Positions 21,455-32,744 of a stretch of DNA of 48,947 bases are shown here, one piece after another. A model generated the notes under the pieces. The model had not been told where the DNA came from. It saw only the letters and a list, made by a program, of their open reading frames with translations, and did not search any database. A program made the translations under genes and the position numbers. This DNA is from Brachionus koreanus (lineage: Eukaryota; Rotifera; Eurotatoria; Ploima; Brachionidae): contig PJRA01000428.1 of assembly GCA_016987375.1 (NCBI GenBank), positions 389,927 to 438,873 of the forward strand. The letters are read 5' to 3'. Each line of letters begins with the position of its first letter. Positions within the stretch are counted from its first letter, which is position 1.

Positions 21455-24400
21455 ATGGCCCAAAATAATGGACTAAGTTTCCTCTCGAAATTTGATCCAA
21501 AGTACTTTTAACTTAGTTATTAATAGAAATTCATTAGAGAAAAATTTTCAAGTGAATTTTACGACATAGCAAAAGATTTGCCAACCACCATTGAATTGGC
21601 TGAGCAAAATGAAGATTCATCGAGCAATAACAATGTAGAAGTCATTGGAACACATCTCCTATTGCCTCATACTTCAATGTCACAAGTGGTAATTGATTTA
21701 AAATAATCGAAGAATAATATTAAATAAATTTTAGCTAAATTCATATTTAAATGCGAATGAAGATAGCCCTCTTATTGAATTTGATGTAATTAAATCTGAA
21801 TTTATTGTATAAAATTAATAATTTTTTTTCATTTTAATCATTTTCTTAGACTTTGCATAACATGCTTTCTCCGATAGATAATGGACCACCCACTTCAAAG
21901 CTCCCATCAATGTAAGAATCAGCATTATTGATTGATTCTATCTTTTTTAACCTCTTATTTAGTGATTGTTTTTCTGGACCTTATAATTTCAATATAAGTG
22001 TGATAAATTCAGAGGCTCCAGTCAAAAAATCAGCCTCTTGGACGGTTTTAATTATCTTAATAATTTTAAACAAAAAAACTTAAATTTTAATTTTAGTTCT
22101 CTTTGAAATTAAACAAACTTTATTGTCATCCGAATGTAGCTTGTCCGGTTGATATTTCTGTTTCAAGTCTACCGCCATCAGGTTCGGTTGTTCGAGCTAC
22201 TGCTGTTTTTTCTAAATATGAACATATTGAACAAGTTGTCACGAGGTGTGAAAATCACAAAAAAAGCAAAGAATTCGACTCTGATGGTATTTTAGATCTT
22301 AAAAAAGCTTTGGCTAAAATCAACAGTTTTTTTTTAAAGCTGATATATCTGAATCTGCACTTAGTCATTTTATCAGATGCCGTCATGCTAAAGCCATTTA
22401 TGAGGAAGAATTAATTACTGGTCGTCAAAGCGTCACTGTTCCTTTTGAAAAACCTCAAAGTATAAAAAAAACAACAAATTTTATTTTTACTTAAAATAAT
22501 TAAATTTAAGCTGGTTCAGCCTTTTCGACTGTGCTCTACCAGTTCATGTGTTACAGTAGTTGTGTTGGAGGCAGTCAAAAGCCTCTGAAAATTGTCCTAA
22601 CTTTGGAATACAAGTATGTCTTATAAAATATATACCGTAAACCCTTGCGATATCATACATAGGATAATTTTTGAATCTCGGGTTTAAGTGCCCGCATAAG
22701 CGACCATCCTTCCCATGTTAAAATCGGCCCCCTTAGGATGCGTGCATAAAAATTCAGATTTCATGATTTGACGCGGCGTTAAAATTCAAAAAACCTACAT
22801 AATAATGCTGGNNNTTAAACCTGCACCATAACTCAAATTTACTTAATAATTTTCAGTTTTTAATGCGGGGTCAAGCCCGCATTTTCGGTTTTTGACCCAG
22901 CATTAATTTCAAGTTTTTTTGATTTTAACACCGCGTCAAATCATGAAATCTGAATTTTTATGCACGAAAGGAAAGTAATTATTTAAAAATATTTAAAATT
23001 GCGTAAAATAACGTAATTTAGCCAATTCTATGCTTTTTTAAGAAGCACTATTAAAACAGTGCTGTCTATTTCAAAAATAAATTGAACAGAAAATTTTCTT
23101 TTTTTGATAAATCAAAATTATTAAAAAGTATTTTTTCATAGTATTTTGCAGTATATTTTTTAGATTTGTTTTGCTAATTTTTAGCTAATTTCGTTTTTTT
23201 TTGATCAAGGAGTTCATCATCTTTTCTCTTCTCTATGAATTCATAACAAAAGATTCAATCTAATTCAGAATATGATAATTTTTTTAGCTGAATTATTATC
23301 AAAAAAAGAAAGAATATCAATTTTTATATCAATATAGACTTGACTGACAAAGCGGTTTATATTATCATTAAGATCAAAAAATTGAATACAAAATTTAAAA
23401 AATGAATTTATAGGTTGTTGTATGCTTACAATTTTGCAAAATTTTTGATAAAATTTGAAGAAAACAATTTGAAAAGATTTAATAAAAATTAAAACTTAAA
23501 ATCAACATAAAATTCGCTATTCAATTCTCTAAAAAGAAAAAAAAATTTTCTTATTTTCTTTGTCATTTTTATCATCAATTCTAATAATATCATCATCAGA
23601 ATAATCTTTTGATCTATTAACTGAAGAGCTCTCTAGAATTTTATTCTTTGCTTTAATTGAAATATGAAAATTGAAAAGTTTTTATTCATTAATTAAATTT
23701 TAGTAAAAATGTATGTTAAATTTATTTTCAAAGCAAAAAAAAAGACAAAATAAATAAAAATTCGCAAGTTTTGAGATTTATTTCAAATGCAAATATCACG
23801 AAACTTATGAGCAAAAAACACCTCAGTGGGTAAACAAGTGCTTAATTTAGAAAACAAAATAAAGATAAGTGTAAATGATTTTGATGGTGATTCAGCCTTT
23901 AAATTCTGATGATACTTAGAATAGAAATAGAATCACTTATTGTCTCATTTTTATTTTATTCGCAATAGAAAAACAAAATGAAAATCTGAGTAATAGTTAA
24001 TAATTAAAAAAAAAGAAAAATTAAAAAATTAACACTGTTCTTAGAAATTTATATACTATCTAATTTTGTTTTTTTTTTATATTTTTATCTTACATCGCTT
24101 TGAAAGGCGATCAATGAAATAAATGAATAAATAAAATTGCGGAATTTTTGACTTAATTAACTTTATTTTTTCTAAAATAGATGAAAAGTTTTTCAAAACT
24201 AAGACAATATTTTATTAAAATTTTTAACGATTTTTTGAATATAATGCATCGGTTTTTAAAAATTTTTTTTATTTTTTTATTCGCTTAAAAGGCATAGAAC
24301 TAATCAATATTAGTAACTGAAACTTTTGGTGGTCCTCTCGTGATTATCATAAGCTAATTGAAGATATTAATACTAGTCATTTAACTACTAAAATAAGATT

Positions 24401-25247
24401 TCAAATATAAACCTATTAAATTTTATTTTGAATAAAAAATTATTTACTAAATATAAAATAATTAATTAGAAATTAAAAAAAAAAAACATGTTTCTTAAGA
24501 GGTGAGATTTTGGGCCGCAATTCATTTGAAATCAAAATATGTGCATGCCCAGGAAGAGACAGAGCCACTGATGAGAACAAATATAATCGATTGAAAAAAA
24601 ATGCCCTTGATAAACCTCCTGCAAAGTCAGACAGTTTAAAATTAAACAACAACGAAAAAAAAAATTCGATATTAAATCAAGAAGGTAATGAAGAAGCATT
24701 CACTCTTGTGGTAAAAGGTCGAAAAAATTATGAAATTCTGAGAAATTTGTATGATGCTCTAAGAATTCAAGAATTGTATAAAAGAATGAAAAAAACCGAC
24801 AGCCAGACTGGACAGTTGATTAAGTCAGGCTCACTTTTGGTTAGGAAAAGCAGTGAAATGGGCAAAAGAAAATGTGAAAGCATTAAAACGCTAGAAGAAT
24901 TTCTCGAGAGCTGTGAAATGAGCGCATACTACAACATAATCATATCAAAAGGTATCAAAGATTTGCAAGGTTTGCTATCTTCGAATAGAAAAAAAATAAA
25001 TTCACTCAAAATAAGTCAAAGTGACACCAATAAGTTATGGAATTCTATTCAAAACTTTAAAAACAATCAAAAAAACGATTCATTTAAAAAAATTAAATCG
25101 AACAATTGCGAATCTTTTAACTCAATTGCAAATTTTGACTTCAATCAATCCAATTTAATCACAGATTCGTTTCTTAATCCTAATTCTGATAAGTACATAC
25201 GATTAACTAAATATCAAGTAAAATACACTTTAGGTCAAAATCAATAA
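21455..25247 (+). CDS. p53/p63/p73-family transcription factor
   Basis: Nine exons: 21455-21501, 21553-21688, 21735-21785, 21850-21911, 21963-22044, 22097-22286, 22340-22459, 22511-22613, 24500-25247, totalling 512 aa. Residues 1-~95 are an acidic, unconserved activation-type region. The DNA-binding domain (~99-285) is clear: [39 protein letters not shown] (zinc Cys/His), [26 protein letters not shown] (two zinc Cys), [19 protein letters not shown] tetramerisation helix region (~330-360) has [21 protein letters not shown]-like C-terminus (~390-452) has [16 protein letters not shown]. This is a p63/p73-like architecture. The residues equivalent to human Arg248 and Arg273 are Lys. Intron 8 (22614-24499) carries a fold-back repeat. 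Confidence 0.93.
22741..22966. repeat. Fold-back (long inverted repeat) element in p53 intron 8
   Basis: The arm at 22741-22794, starting CGTGCATAAAAATTCAGATT, is repeated inverted at about 22913-22966, ending TTTTTATGCACG, with only a few differences over ~54 nt. The inner parts also pair (AATGCTGG near 22804 with CCAGCATT near 22898). A GC-rich hairpin, GCGGGG-tcaag-CCCGC, lies at ~22865-22880. NNN at 22812-22814 lies in the spacer, so the assembly broke at this structure. Probably a MITE or fold-back transposon. Confidence 0.75.
22967..24499. other. Remainder of p53 intron 8
   Basis: AT-rich intron sequence up to the acceptor at 24498-24499. No element recognised. Confidence 0.4.
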
Positions 25248-25885
25248 TTTTTGTACAATTTAAATTCAATATTTAATGTTATTTTTTTAAATTTAGACCG
25301 ATTTTTTTATAGTTAGAAAGTTTTCAATCAATTAAATGTTTATTGATAATCAACGTTTTTTCATAAATAAAACATAAAAAATTATTTTTTATTTTATATT
25401 TTTTTAAACTTTTAAACTAAAATTAGAGAAAAATAGGTTAATTCCTCATTTAAAAAAATTCATTTTGGATTTAAAAGTATAAAATTTTATTCTTATAATA
25501 AAAAAGCACTATAAATTTTAGTTGATGAAGGATTTATATTTTTTTTCTATATTTTTCGAATATTTTTCTTCTCCAGTCAAAAGAAATCAGTCTACAAAGT
25601 TGAAATTGAAATTAAATTTTTTTTTTTTAATTAACATTATTTATCTACTTTTTTGATTATCTAATATTAAATCAAAAATAAGAAAATTCAAACAAATCAA
25701 ACACACTTTTTTTATCGTCTGTAATAAATAATTTAAAATGTTTTTTGAATAAAACTTATGAATATAATGATTTCAAACATAATTTTCAACATCATTATAT
25801 TAAAAAAAAAACAAAATATATTCTTTTTAAACCAGGTGCTTTAGAGGAGTAGCACAAAAAAACTAATAAAATAATTAGAAGAAAA
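25248..25885. other. Spacer between p53-family gene and small orphan gene
   Basis: AT-rich, with nothing coding seen. Confidence 0.4.
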
Positions 25886-26257
25886 ATGGGAAAAATTTTC
25901 AAGACCAAAATATTTCCTCCAGTTAGTGGTATTATTGTGTGAATTTTTGTTTTAAATTATTAATAAAGTGAATTAAAAGAAACAGTTCTGAATGCTAAAT
26001 GGGTTAGCCTGGACAATACATGGAGAATAGAAAATTATATGTCAAGTGACTCATGGGTCGAGTACGAAGGCACCAAAAAAAGAAGCGAATATAGAATAAT
26101 TTCTCAAGATGATGAAGAAACAGTTTTATTAAAAAATTTCAAGAAAAATATTTTTATCAAACTGACTGCTAGTGAATGTCTTTTTTGTAAAAATTTAACT
26201 GAAATCAATTACAGCTTGGGACATGGACATTGGGAGGTAAAGCCTCAAGTTGTCTAA
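25886..26257 (+). CDS. Small protein of unknown function, two exons
   Basis: Exons 25886-25928 and 25980-26257, joined over a 51-nt GT..AG intron in phase 1, give about 106 aa starting MGKIFKTKIFPPVSE. The rest is rich in aromatic and charged residues (WVSLDNTWRIENYM, DSWVEYEGTKKRSEYRI), with one CLFC pair followed by a GHGHWE segment. It is probably a compact beta-rich cytosolic protein, as no signal or membrane segment is visible. I do not recognise the family. An AG lies 8 nt before the ATG. It is on the same strand as the p53 gene, 640 nt downstream. The intron of typical size and an open, non-repetitive second exon argue that it is real. Confidence 0.55.
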
Positions 26258-27834
26258 AAATTTTTGTTTTGATGTATATTTTTGTTAAATAAATGATATT
26301 AAAGAAAAGTTTTGAATTTAATTATTACAACTTTTTAGGTTAGCTGGTAGCTTTCTTAGACGGAGGCGCCTCTCTCTTTCGAATATCTTTTTTTTAGCAA
26401 TGAGTGCTATCTGACAGATCTTACTGTATTAAGCTGATCTTCTATGTGTCAATTATTACTCAGTCGAAATGGCTTCCCCATTTTTTAATAAAAAGGCTTA
26501 AACTACAGACATTTTTTAAAAATTAAAAATTTATTCAAAAATCTTCCAGAGAATGATTAGTTGTCACCCTTGCTCATCAATGCTGTATACTTACTTATCC
26601 TAAACCCTTAAGTCTTAGAATTAAAATAAATGGCGAGTTTTTGATAGCAAGATTTAGGGTCTTTTCCAGTCTCTCTACCTAAAAGACGATATAAAAATGT
26701 CTCATTATATCGTTTTTTAGTTGAAGAGACACATTTTAGAGATATACTCAATAGCTTTTTTTTTTTACTTTTTATCTGCACTTTTTAGCAGAGCCACGAT
26801 CTACCATTTTAATGGGCAATGTTATTTGAGGGTTATTTGTAGGACATATGAAGTTGGAGAGTATTTAATTAAACAGTTTAGGAGCACATTTTATTCAAAA
26901 TTTAAATTACGTAAGAATCATAAAAGTGCGAAAAAAGTTTGATTTAGTTGTTTAATCTTTTGGAATATCTGAATTTCTGAACTATTGAACCGACTTTATT
27001 ATATTATTATACTATATTTTTTGTAAAATATAGTAAAAAACAAAATGTCCAAAAAAAACGAAATTTTGACATTTTTTAAAAATTTTTTGTTTTTTTTTTA
27101 GTTTTTTATTTTTAAAGAAAGAAAAAAAATCTTGTAAGTTTTACTTTTTTTTACGTAAATTATGGTAAATTTTAATTAAAAAGAGTAAAAATACGGAAAA
27201 TAATGAAAATTTAATAAAAAATTAATTCTTTTTTGAATGCTCAGGCTAAAGTAAAAATGGAAAAAAAATACAAATGGATTAAAAACTTAAAAGAAGGTGG
27301 ATGGTCGAACCATTAGTTTATATTTTATCGGTTTTTTAAAATTTTATAAATATAAGTCAGTAAATATTTTGTATAAAAATTTTTTTTTTAAAAATTTTCA
27401 TCATTTTCCGTATTTATATATTTGAAATAAAGTTCATTTAAATTCAAGCCAAATTTTTAAACCAATCTTGGAACATGCAAAAGTGGCTCAAAAAATCAAT
27501 TTTTATTGTGAGATTAAGGCTAATTTTTTGTCAAGAAATTCATTCAATTTGAAATAATTTATTTAACCATATAAAAACCATAGTAAAATAAGTATGCAAA
27601 TTAAAATTAAAATTTTTAATTAAATATTCTCTGCATTTTATAATTTTGATTATAATTTATCTTTTAAGAAATTTTTTCACTACTTGCTTGATATTTTTTA
27701 AAAGCTTCGGTACTTCTAGATCTTGAAAATAATCTTTTATCAAATTTTGTTTTTTTAAAAAGCTTACTCTTTAGACTGTTTAAATTTTAATTTATTTTAA
27801 AAATATATTCTAAATTATTTAAAATAGTAATTTC
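26258..27834. other. Intergenic region with possible coding fossil
   Basis: Around 26340-26940 the sequence is of higher complexity, and broken frames such as CYLRVICRTYEVGEYLIKQF look like an old coding insertion; I cannot name it. The rest is A/T-rich. Confidence 0.3.
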
Positions 27835-28830
27835 ATGAATTATAAAATAATCAAATTTTACTTTTCTTGTATTGTTACAAGTTTTTGTATAAGTTTTTTT
27901 CTAGTATATTATTTTTCTTATATCAAAATAAATCCAACTACAGTATTTGAGAGTGGAAACATATCTTACAATGGTGATAAAGTAGCCCATTTTAGAACTA
28001 TAAAAAAAAGAAGAGACAGCTTGCCGTTTGTCACCGGAGATGCATTTCGAATTTTTGCTGACTTTGTTTTTGATGAAATCGAGAGATCAATTCCATCTCC
28101 TTACAATATGGAAGACAACAAAGTTATTTTTCTCAAAACAGATTACTTGAGACAGTTTTTTAAAGAATATTTTCCAAAATTTAAGAAAAAATTTATACTA
28201 ATAACTCATAATAGTGATCATCCGATTGAAATAAATTACAAACAATACTTAGAAAACAATTTGATTACAGCTTGGTTCGCTCAAAATCCTTTGTTTGAAC
28301 ATCAAAAGCTGATACCTATACCAATAGGATTCAATAACGCTCATCATTCAAAAATTAATAATGATGTGTTGTTAAAAACTCAGAATAGTAAATTAAAACC
28401 ATGGAATGAACGAAAAATTTTGCTCTATTTGAATTACAATTCTGGAACAAACAAACAAGCTCGTCAAAAATATTTAAAGCTTTTCGAAAATATTAATGGA
28501 GTAATAATAGCTAAAAATCGAGTAGATTTTTCTACATATTTGGCAAAATTAGGTGATTCAAAATTTGTACTTTGTCCACGGGGAAATGGACTTGACACTC
28601 ACAGGTTTTATGAAACAATTCTTATGGGAGCGATACCAATTGTTGAATCATCCGCCTTAAATCAAATTTACAAACAAGGCACTGTTTTAGTTTTGCCAAG
28701 CTTATCAAATCTAACAGAGCATATGCTTACTCATCCCCAAAACTACATTAAAAATATGAACTTTTCCAAGGATATTGTATATATGAAAACCTGGCTGAAT
28801 AAAATAAACTCATACCGATCAAATATTTAG
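27835..28830 (+). CDS. Exostosin-like (GT47-type) type II membrane glycosyltransferase
   Basis: Single exon, 331 aa. Residues ~8-30 form a membrane anchor after a short basic N-terminus (type II topology, Golgi lumenal catalytic domain). The C-terminal half has the exostosin-family donor-binding signature: DSKFVLCPRGNGLDTHRFYE followed by TILMGAIPIVESS. Upstream are blocks typical of the short exostosin-like proteins (LITHNSDHPI, AWFAQNP, KLIPIPIGF). The sugar transferred cannot be told from sequence. Unlike nearly all neighbours it has no intron although it is ~1 kb long. It shares GC content and codon style with them, so if it was acquired by transfer or retroposition this is old. An AG occurs 8 nt before the ATG. 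Confidence 0.75.
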   Translation: MNYKIIKFYFSCIVTSFCISFFLVYYFSYIKINPTTVFESGNISYNGDKVAHFRTIKKRRDSLPFVTGDAFRIFADFVFDEIERSIPSPYNMEDNKVIFLKTDYLRQFFKEYFPKFKKKFILITHNSDHPIEINYKQYLENNLITAWFAQNPLFEHQKLIPIPIGFNNAHHSKINNDVLLKTQNSKLKPWNERKILLYLNYNSGTNKQARQKYLKLFENINGVIIAKNRVDFSTYLAKLGDSKFVLCPRGNGLDTHRFYETILMGAIPIVESSALNQIYKQGTVLVLPSLSNLTEHMLTHPQNYIKNMNFSKDIVYMKTWLNKINSYRSNI

Positions 28831-29149
28831 ACCAAAGGGTTGGATATTTATCTATATTAAATTGAATGTTTAATTAAACTGCTTTAACAAAACTTCCAAC
28901 TTTTACTTTCTAATATTTAAGTAAAATAAAAAACAACTTCAAATTAATTTGAAAATTATTTCTAAAAAAATATTTCGTTTAATAAATAAAATATTAATTG
29001 TTACAATTTTTAATGAATTTTTGGTACTGTTTTACTTGGTAAAGTTGAATCGAAAAAATGGTTTTCCTCATGTAGGAGACAAACATAATGAATATTATAT
29101 TCAGACACACTTTTACATCAAACATATCCTATAAATTATTCATTAAAGT
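28831..29149. other. Spacer between convergent glycosyltransferase and NUDT7-like gene
   Basis: Short AT-rich region between converging 3' ends. A weak open frame is present but has no support as a gene. Confidence 0.4.
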
Positions 29150-30067
29150 TCAAATTTTAGATTTTATTTTATTATTTTCTAATAAAAAATTTCTATACAA
29201 AATATACGATGCAAATCGAATGAGCTTAATATATTCATCAATTGTTTTTGAAGTTAAAAAAAAATTTTCTTCTAATTTCAAGATGAACTCGGACTCATTT
29301 TGGATATTTAAAATAACAAATAAAATGACAGTTGCATTAATGCCATACAATACTGGGCTGGCTGGTTTCAAATTGGACTCAAAAAGCCAATCATCTAAAT
29401 TTATAAAAATTCTATTCAAATATCCATCTGAAAAGTCTAACTTGTTAGAAATTAGTGTTTTCATATTTTTGAGAGCATTAGGCCATTTAAATTGAACTTT
29501 CAAGACCGATATTCTTTCACTAAATAATTCTGAGTCAAAAATGTATGAAAAAGGCAAACAAAAAATGCTCTGAACTTCTTTTGGATTTGGTCTAAGCGAG
29601 TTGACAATTTGAAAAGTTTCTTCATAAGGATTGACACCTGATTCTCTTTTGAGTAGACAAATAAATGGCACCAAATAGTGACCAACTGGTGAAACAAAAG
29701 GACACAGCTGACAAATAAGATCTAGATTTTTTCTAGTAAGGCCAATTTCTTCATGTGTCTCCCTGAATGCTGTATCTTCTAAATTTCGATCTAAAGAAGA
29801 ATCGAATTTTCCGCCAGGAAAGCATATTTCTCCCGGATATGTTCGTAATTGAGAACTACGGATTGTAAACAAAATATTGAATTCTTTATTTTTTCGAAAA
29901 AGAATAATTAGAATTGCACATTTTTTAAGTCTATTTAAATCTATGTCTAGATCACAATGTGGAAAGTTATCAAGTGTCATATGTGCATCATTTCCTAAAT
30001 TCAAATGATTCAATTTACAATTGTAATTTGAAAATTTTAACTTTAATAAGTCGCACAAATCAATCAT
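29150..30067 (-). CDS. Peroxisomal CoA diphosphatase, NUDT7-like Nudix hydrolase
   Basis: Single exon, 305 aa. The sequence LRTYPGEICFPGGKFD leads into the Nudix box, ending AFRETHEEIGL (the REUXEEXGU metal-binding core). The YPGEICFPGG lead-in is the CoA-pyrophosphatase (NUDT7/NUDT8) signature, so it should cleave CoA and CoA esters to 3',5'-ADP and 4'-phosphopantetheine. The C-terminus is Ser-Lys-Ile, an acceptable PTS1 tripeptide, pointing to peroxisomes as for NUDT7. The N-terminus carries no obvious mitochondrial signal. It lies 261 nt downstream of NAD kinase on the same strand, with an AG 8 nt before the ATG, so co-transcription is possible. At 305 aa it is longer than vertebrate NUDT7 (~240). 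Confidence 0.88.
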   Translation of the reverse strand: MIDLCDLLKLKFSNYNCKLNHLNLGNDAHMTLDNFPHCDLDIDLNRLKKCAILIILFRKNKEFNILFTIRSSQLRTYPGEICFPGGKFDSSLDRNLEDTAFRETHEEIGLTRKNLDLICQLCPFVSPVGHYLVPFICLLKRESGVNPYEETFQIVNSLRPNPKEVQSIFCLPFSYIFDSELFSERISVLKVQFKWPNALKNMKTLISNKLDFSDGYLNRIFINLDDWLFESNLKPASPVLYGINATVILFVILNIQNESEFILKLEENFFLTSKTIDEYIKLIRFASYILYRNFLLENNKIKSKI

Positions 30068-30328
30068 TTTTTTTGCTTAATACAAAATAAATTTCTTTTA
30101 AAATATTTTAAATTATTTTTATTCTATTCAAGAATTTTAATTCTTGTTTAATTTAAACTAAAATATACAAGCAAATAATTTCAATCATTTTTTTTATTCA
30201 AAAATAAATAAGTTAAAATTTCATTTAAGCTTAATTTTAAAAATTGTGAGAGAAAAATTTTAAATTTACACATAACCAAATACCCGATTAAAGATTAAAA
30301 CTAAAAAAGAAAACAAAAAAAATTTACA

Positions 30329-32320
30329 TTATGTTTCATCAGACTCAGTTTTTATCTTTAAAGAAGTGCTTGATGAAGATCTGGATGGAATTTTTGAATT
30401 TTGTGTGTAACATGAATTCAGTGGAAGCTGCTTTTGTCTTTGATTCCAGTGTAAACAAGTAGCAAGACCCTCGAACCAGTCATTGAGTTGGTCACTTCTG
30501 GAAATAGTTGGCAATGGATATTCGGAAGTTGTTATGGAAATGTAAAAGCCCTGCTTAAGCTCAGTGGTATTTCTACCGTCTACAGAAAACCATGCAGTGT
30601 GTCTTGAGTCTGGACTTAGACATACTTTCAGATCACATCCAGCTGGAACTACTATGGGCCTGAAACTCAGCGAGTGAGGGCAAATCGGAGCGATTATAAT
30701 GGATTGAACACTGGGATGACACATAGATGCACCGGCAGCCATTGCATAAGCTGTGGATCCTGTTGGCGAGGAAATTATCAGGCCATCGCCTTGTACTGTT
30801 GTTATCAAGTAATCATTCACATACAAATCCAAATTAGACAAAAATGGACTGCAGCCTCTGCCAACAACCACTTCATTTAAACACAAAAGATCGGTTGGAA
30901 CAAAGTCTTTGGAATCTTTTTCTCTATTTGGTGACGATTCATTGCTTGATGAACAACCATTCGGTTCACTTAATTTTTGTAGCGTTTCCGAAGCCTTTTC
31001 TAATTTGCATTTTAATCTGTTGCGCAATAACAATGGAACGCCACCTTTTACTACACAATTAATGTATTTTCGGTGACTATCGAAATCAAACGGACACAAA
31101 AATCCCAAAGATCCCATATGAATTGACAATATTGGAGGACAACTTTGCTACAAAATTATTGACATTACAAATATTTATTTTTAAATAATTTTTTTTTGTT
31201 ACTTGGAAAAGGCCTGATGCGTGCAGCAGAGTGCCGTCTCCTCCTAGGCAAATCAAAAAGTCTATTTTGTTTCGATCATTTTTTTCAAGTGTTTTACATT
31301 CGTTAATACAGAATTTACGCAACGAAGGCTTCGTATTCGTTCCGAGAGGCTTCATTGCGTTGCGTAATTTTTCATCACTCAATACAAACTCACTGTCATA
31401 ATCCTTTTCTTCGATAAATGTTATAAGCTTATGTTCCTTTGGAAAAAAAAACAAACTATTTTCTAAATATTTATTTAAGTATGATAATTTTACATATATT
31501 AAAAATTTAAGAATGTCATTGAATGGTTTGTAAATATCATTGCACAATTTTTTTATTACCAGAACATATAAAGGAGGATTGGTCCACGAAAGCTGTTGGG
31601 ACAATGGATCTTGAACAAGTCTTAAAAATCAAACTTTTAATTATTCTAAAGTCAAACAGCAAACATATTTTTTACATCACAAATTTCATTTTCTTAAACT
31701 AATTTTTTTTAAAACCTGAAACAAAATGTTATAAGATAATTCTCTAATTTAATCATTAAGCTTTGGTTGATATGGAAAATAATTTAAATTATTTTTTTTT
31801 TTCAGGATGAAATAGATTAAAAAAAAATTCTGATTTTAAATTTCATAGGACTAAGAAAATAAAAGTAATTTTCAGTTTAAAAATTTTGAACAATGAAATC
31901 AAATAGTTTAATTTTAGGCCTCAAAAAATTTTGAATAATCACTTGATTTTTTTTCTTAAATTATATAAACATTTCTTACAGCAAATATTCATCAGTGACT
32001 GATTTTAGGGTTGCTTTTGGTCCATAGTTTTTTTGCATTGGAGGATAAACAGTTCGATGGCGCCTTATAACAAAAAAAATTACTCTAAATTTCTATAATA
32101 AAATTTAAACTAAAATAAAATACTTTTTTGATTTCGTTTTACCATTTTGATCACTATTTGAATTAGATGATTCATTTGTGTTTCCGTTGATCGTTAAAGA
32201 CGCTCGTTTGGTTAACGGAACACTAATTGACTTATCAGAGCCAGCATTCTTAATTATGGAAATTTTTCTAGAAAGTTTGTCAGATAATTCATCGACTTGA
32301 TAATTGTTTGACTTAGCCAT
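30329..32320 (-). CDS. NADK: NAD kinase (cytosolic type)
   Basis: Five exons: 32320-32124, 32063-31980, 31620-31494, 31436-31203, 31147-30329, totalling 486 aa (human NADK 446). It phosphorylates NAD to NADP. After a Ser/Lys-rich N-terminal extension (~80 aa) come VQDPLSQQLSW and YVLVIKKL. The ATP-NAD kinase core follows: FLICLGGDGTLLHAS (GGDGT catalytic motif), SIHMGSLGFLCPF, LNEVVVGRG, VQGDGLIISSPTGSTAYAMA and ICPHSLSFRPIVVPAG. It ends with the DWFEGLATCLHWNQR tail shared with human NADK and a Ser-rich end. The start ATG is the first in frame after an acceptor-like CCCTAG; the N-terminus could extend into an unseen exon. The Ser-rich insert after LQKL is weakly conserved. NUDT7-like follows on the same strand. 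Confidence 0.93.
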
Positions 32321-32744
32321 CTGCTCTCTAGTTTTTTTGTTATTCAATATCTAGGGTAATGTTGTTGGCAAATATCAAGATATTATTAGATTTTATAATG
32401 TTAAAAAATAATTGCAAAATTTTTATCGTCGTCTGTTTGATAAAAAAAATTTATTTTAATTTATTATTAGCAGATCTAATTTTACAAATTAGCATTAATA
32501 AGCAGATTCTAGTAATTTATTTTAGTTTCTTTATAATTAGTTGACAATTTAATACAAAAACCTAAATAAGATTTAAATTCAACTGTAATAACTATGACTA
32601 ATCATTTTTGGAATTTTCAAGAATTTGAAATTTTCGTTGGAGCTAAAATTTTGCTTATTAACTGAAATATCGAAATTAGCTACTAAGAGATTCAAGTTTT
32701 TTTAACTAATTGAAATAAAGTCAAGAAATTATATTAATATTAAA
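32321..32744. other. Upstream flank of NAD kinase
   Basis: AT-rich, presumably the promoter or 5' UTR region; no motif recognised. Confidence 0.35.

Noticed and set aside
21502..21537. 36-nt first intron in the p53-family gene
   Set aside because: A later acceptor (TTTTCAAG, 21552) gives a 51-nt intron in the same phase, which fits the size of the other introns better.
29088..29495. 135-codon plus-strand frame over the NUDT7-like gene
   Set aside because: Complete overlap with a well-conserved minus-strand Nudix gene; no motif of its own.
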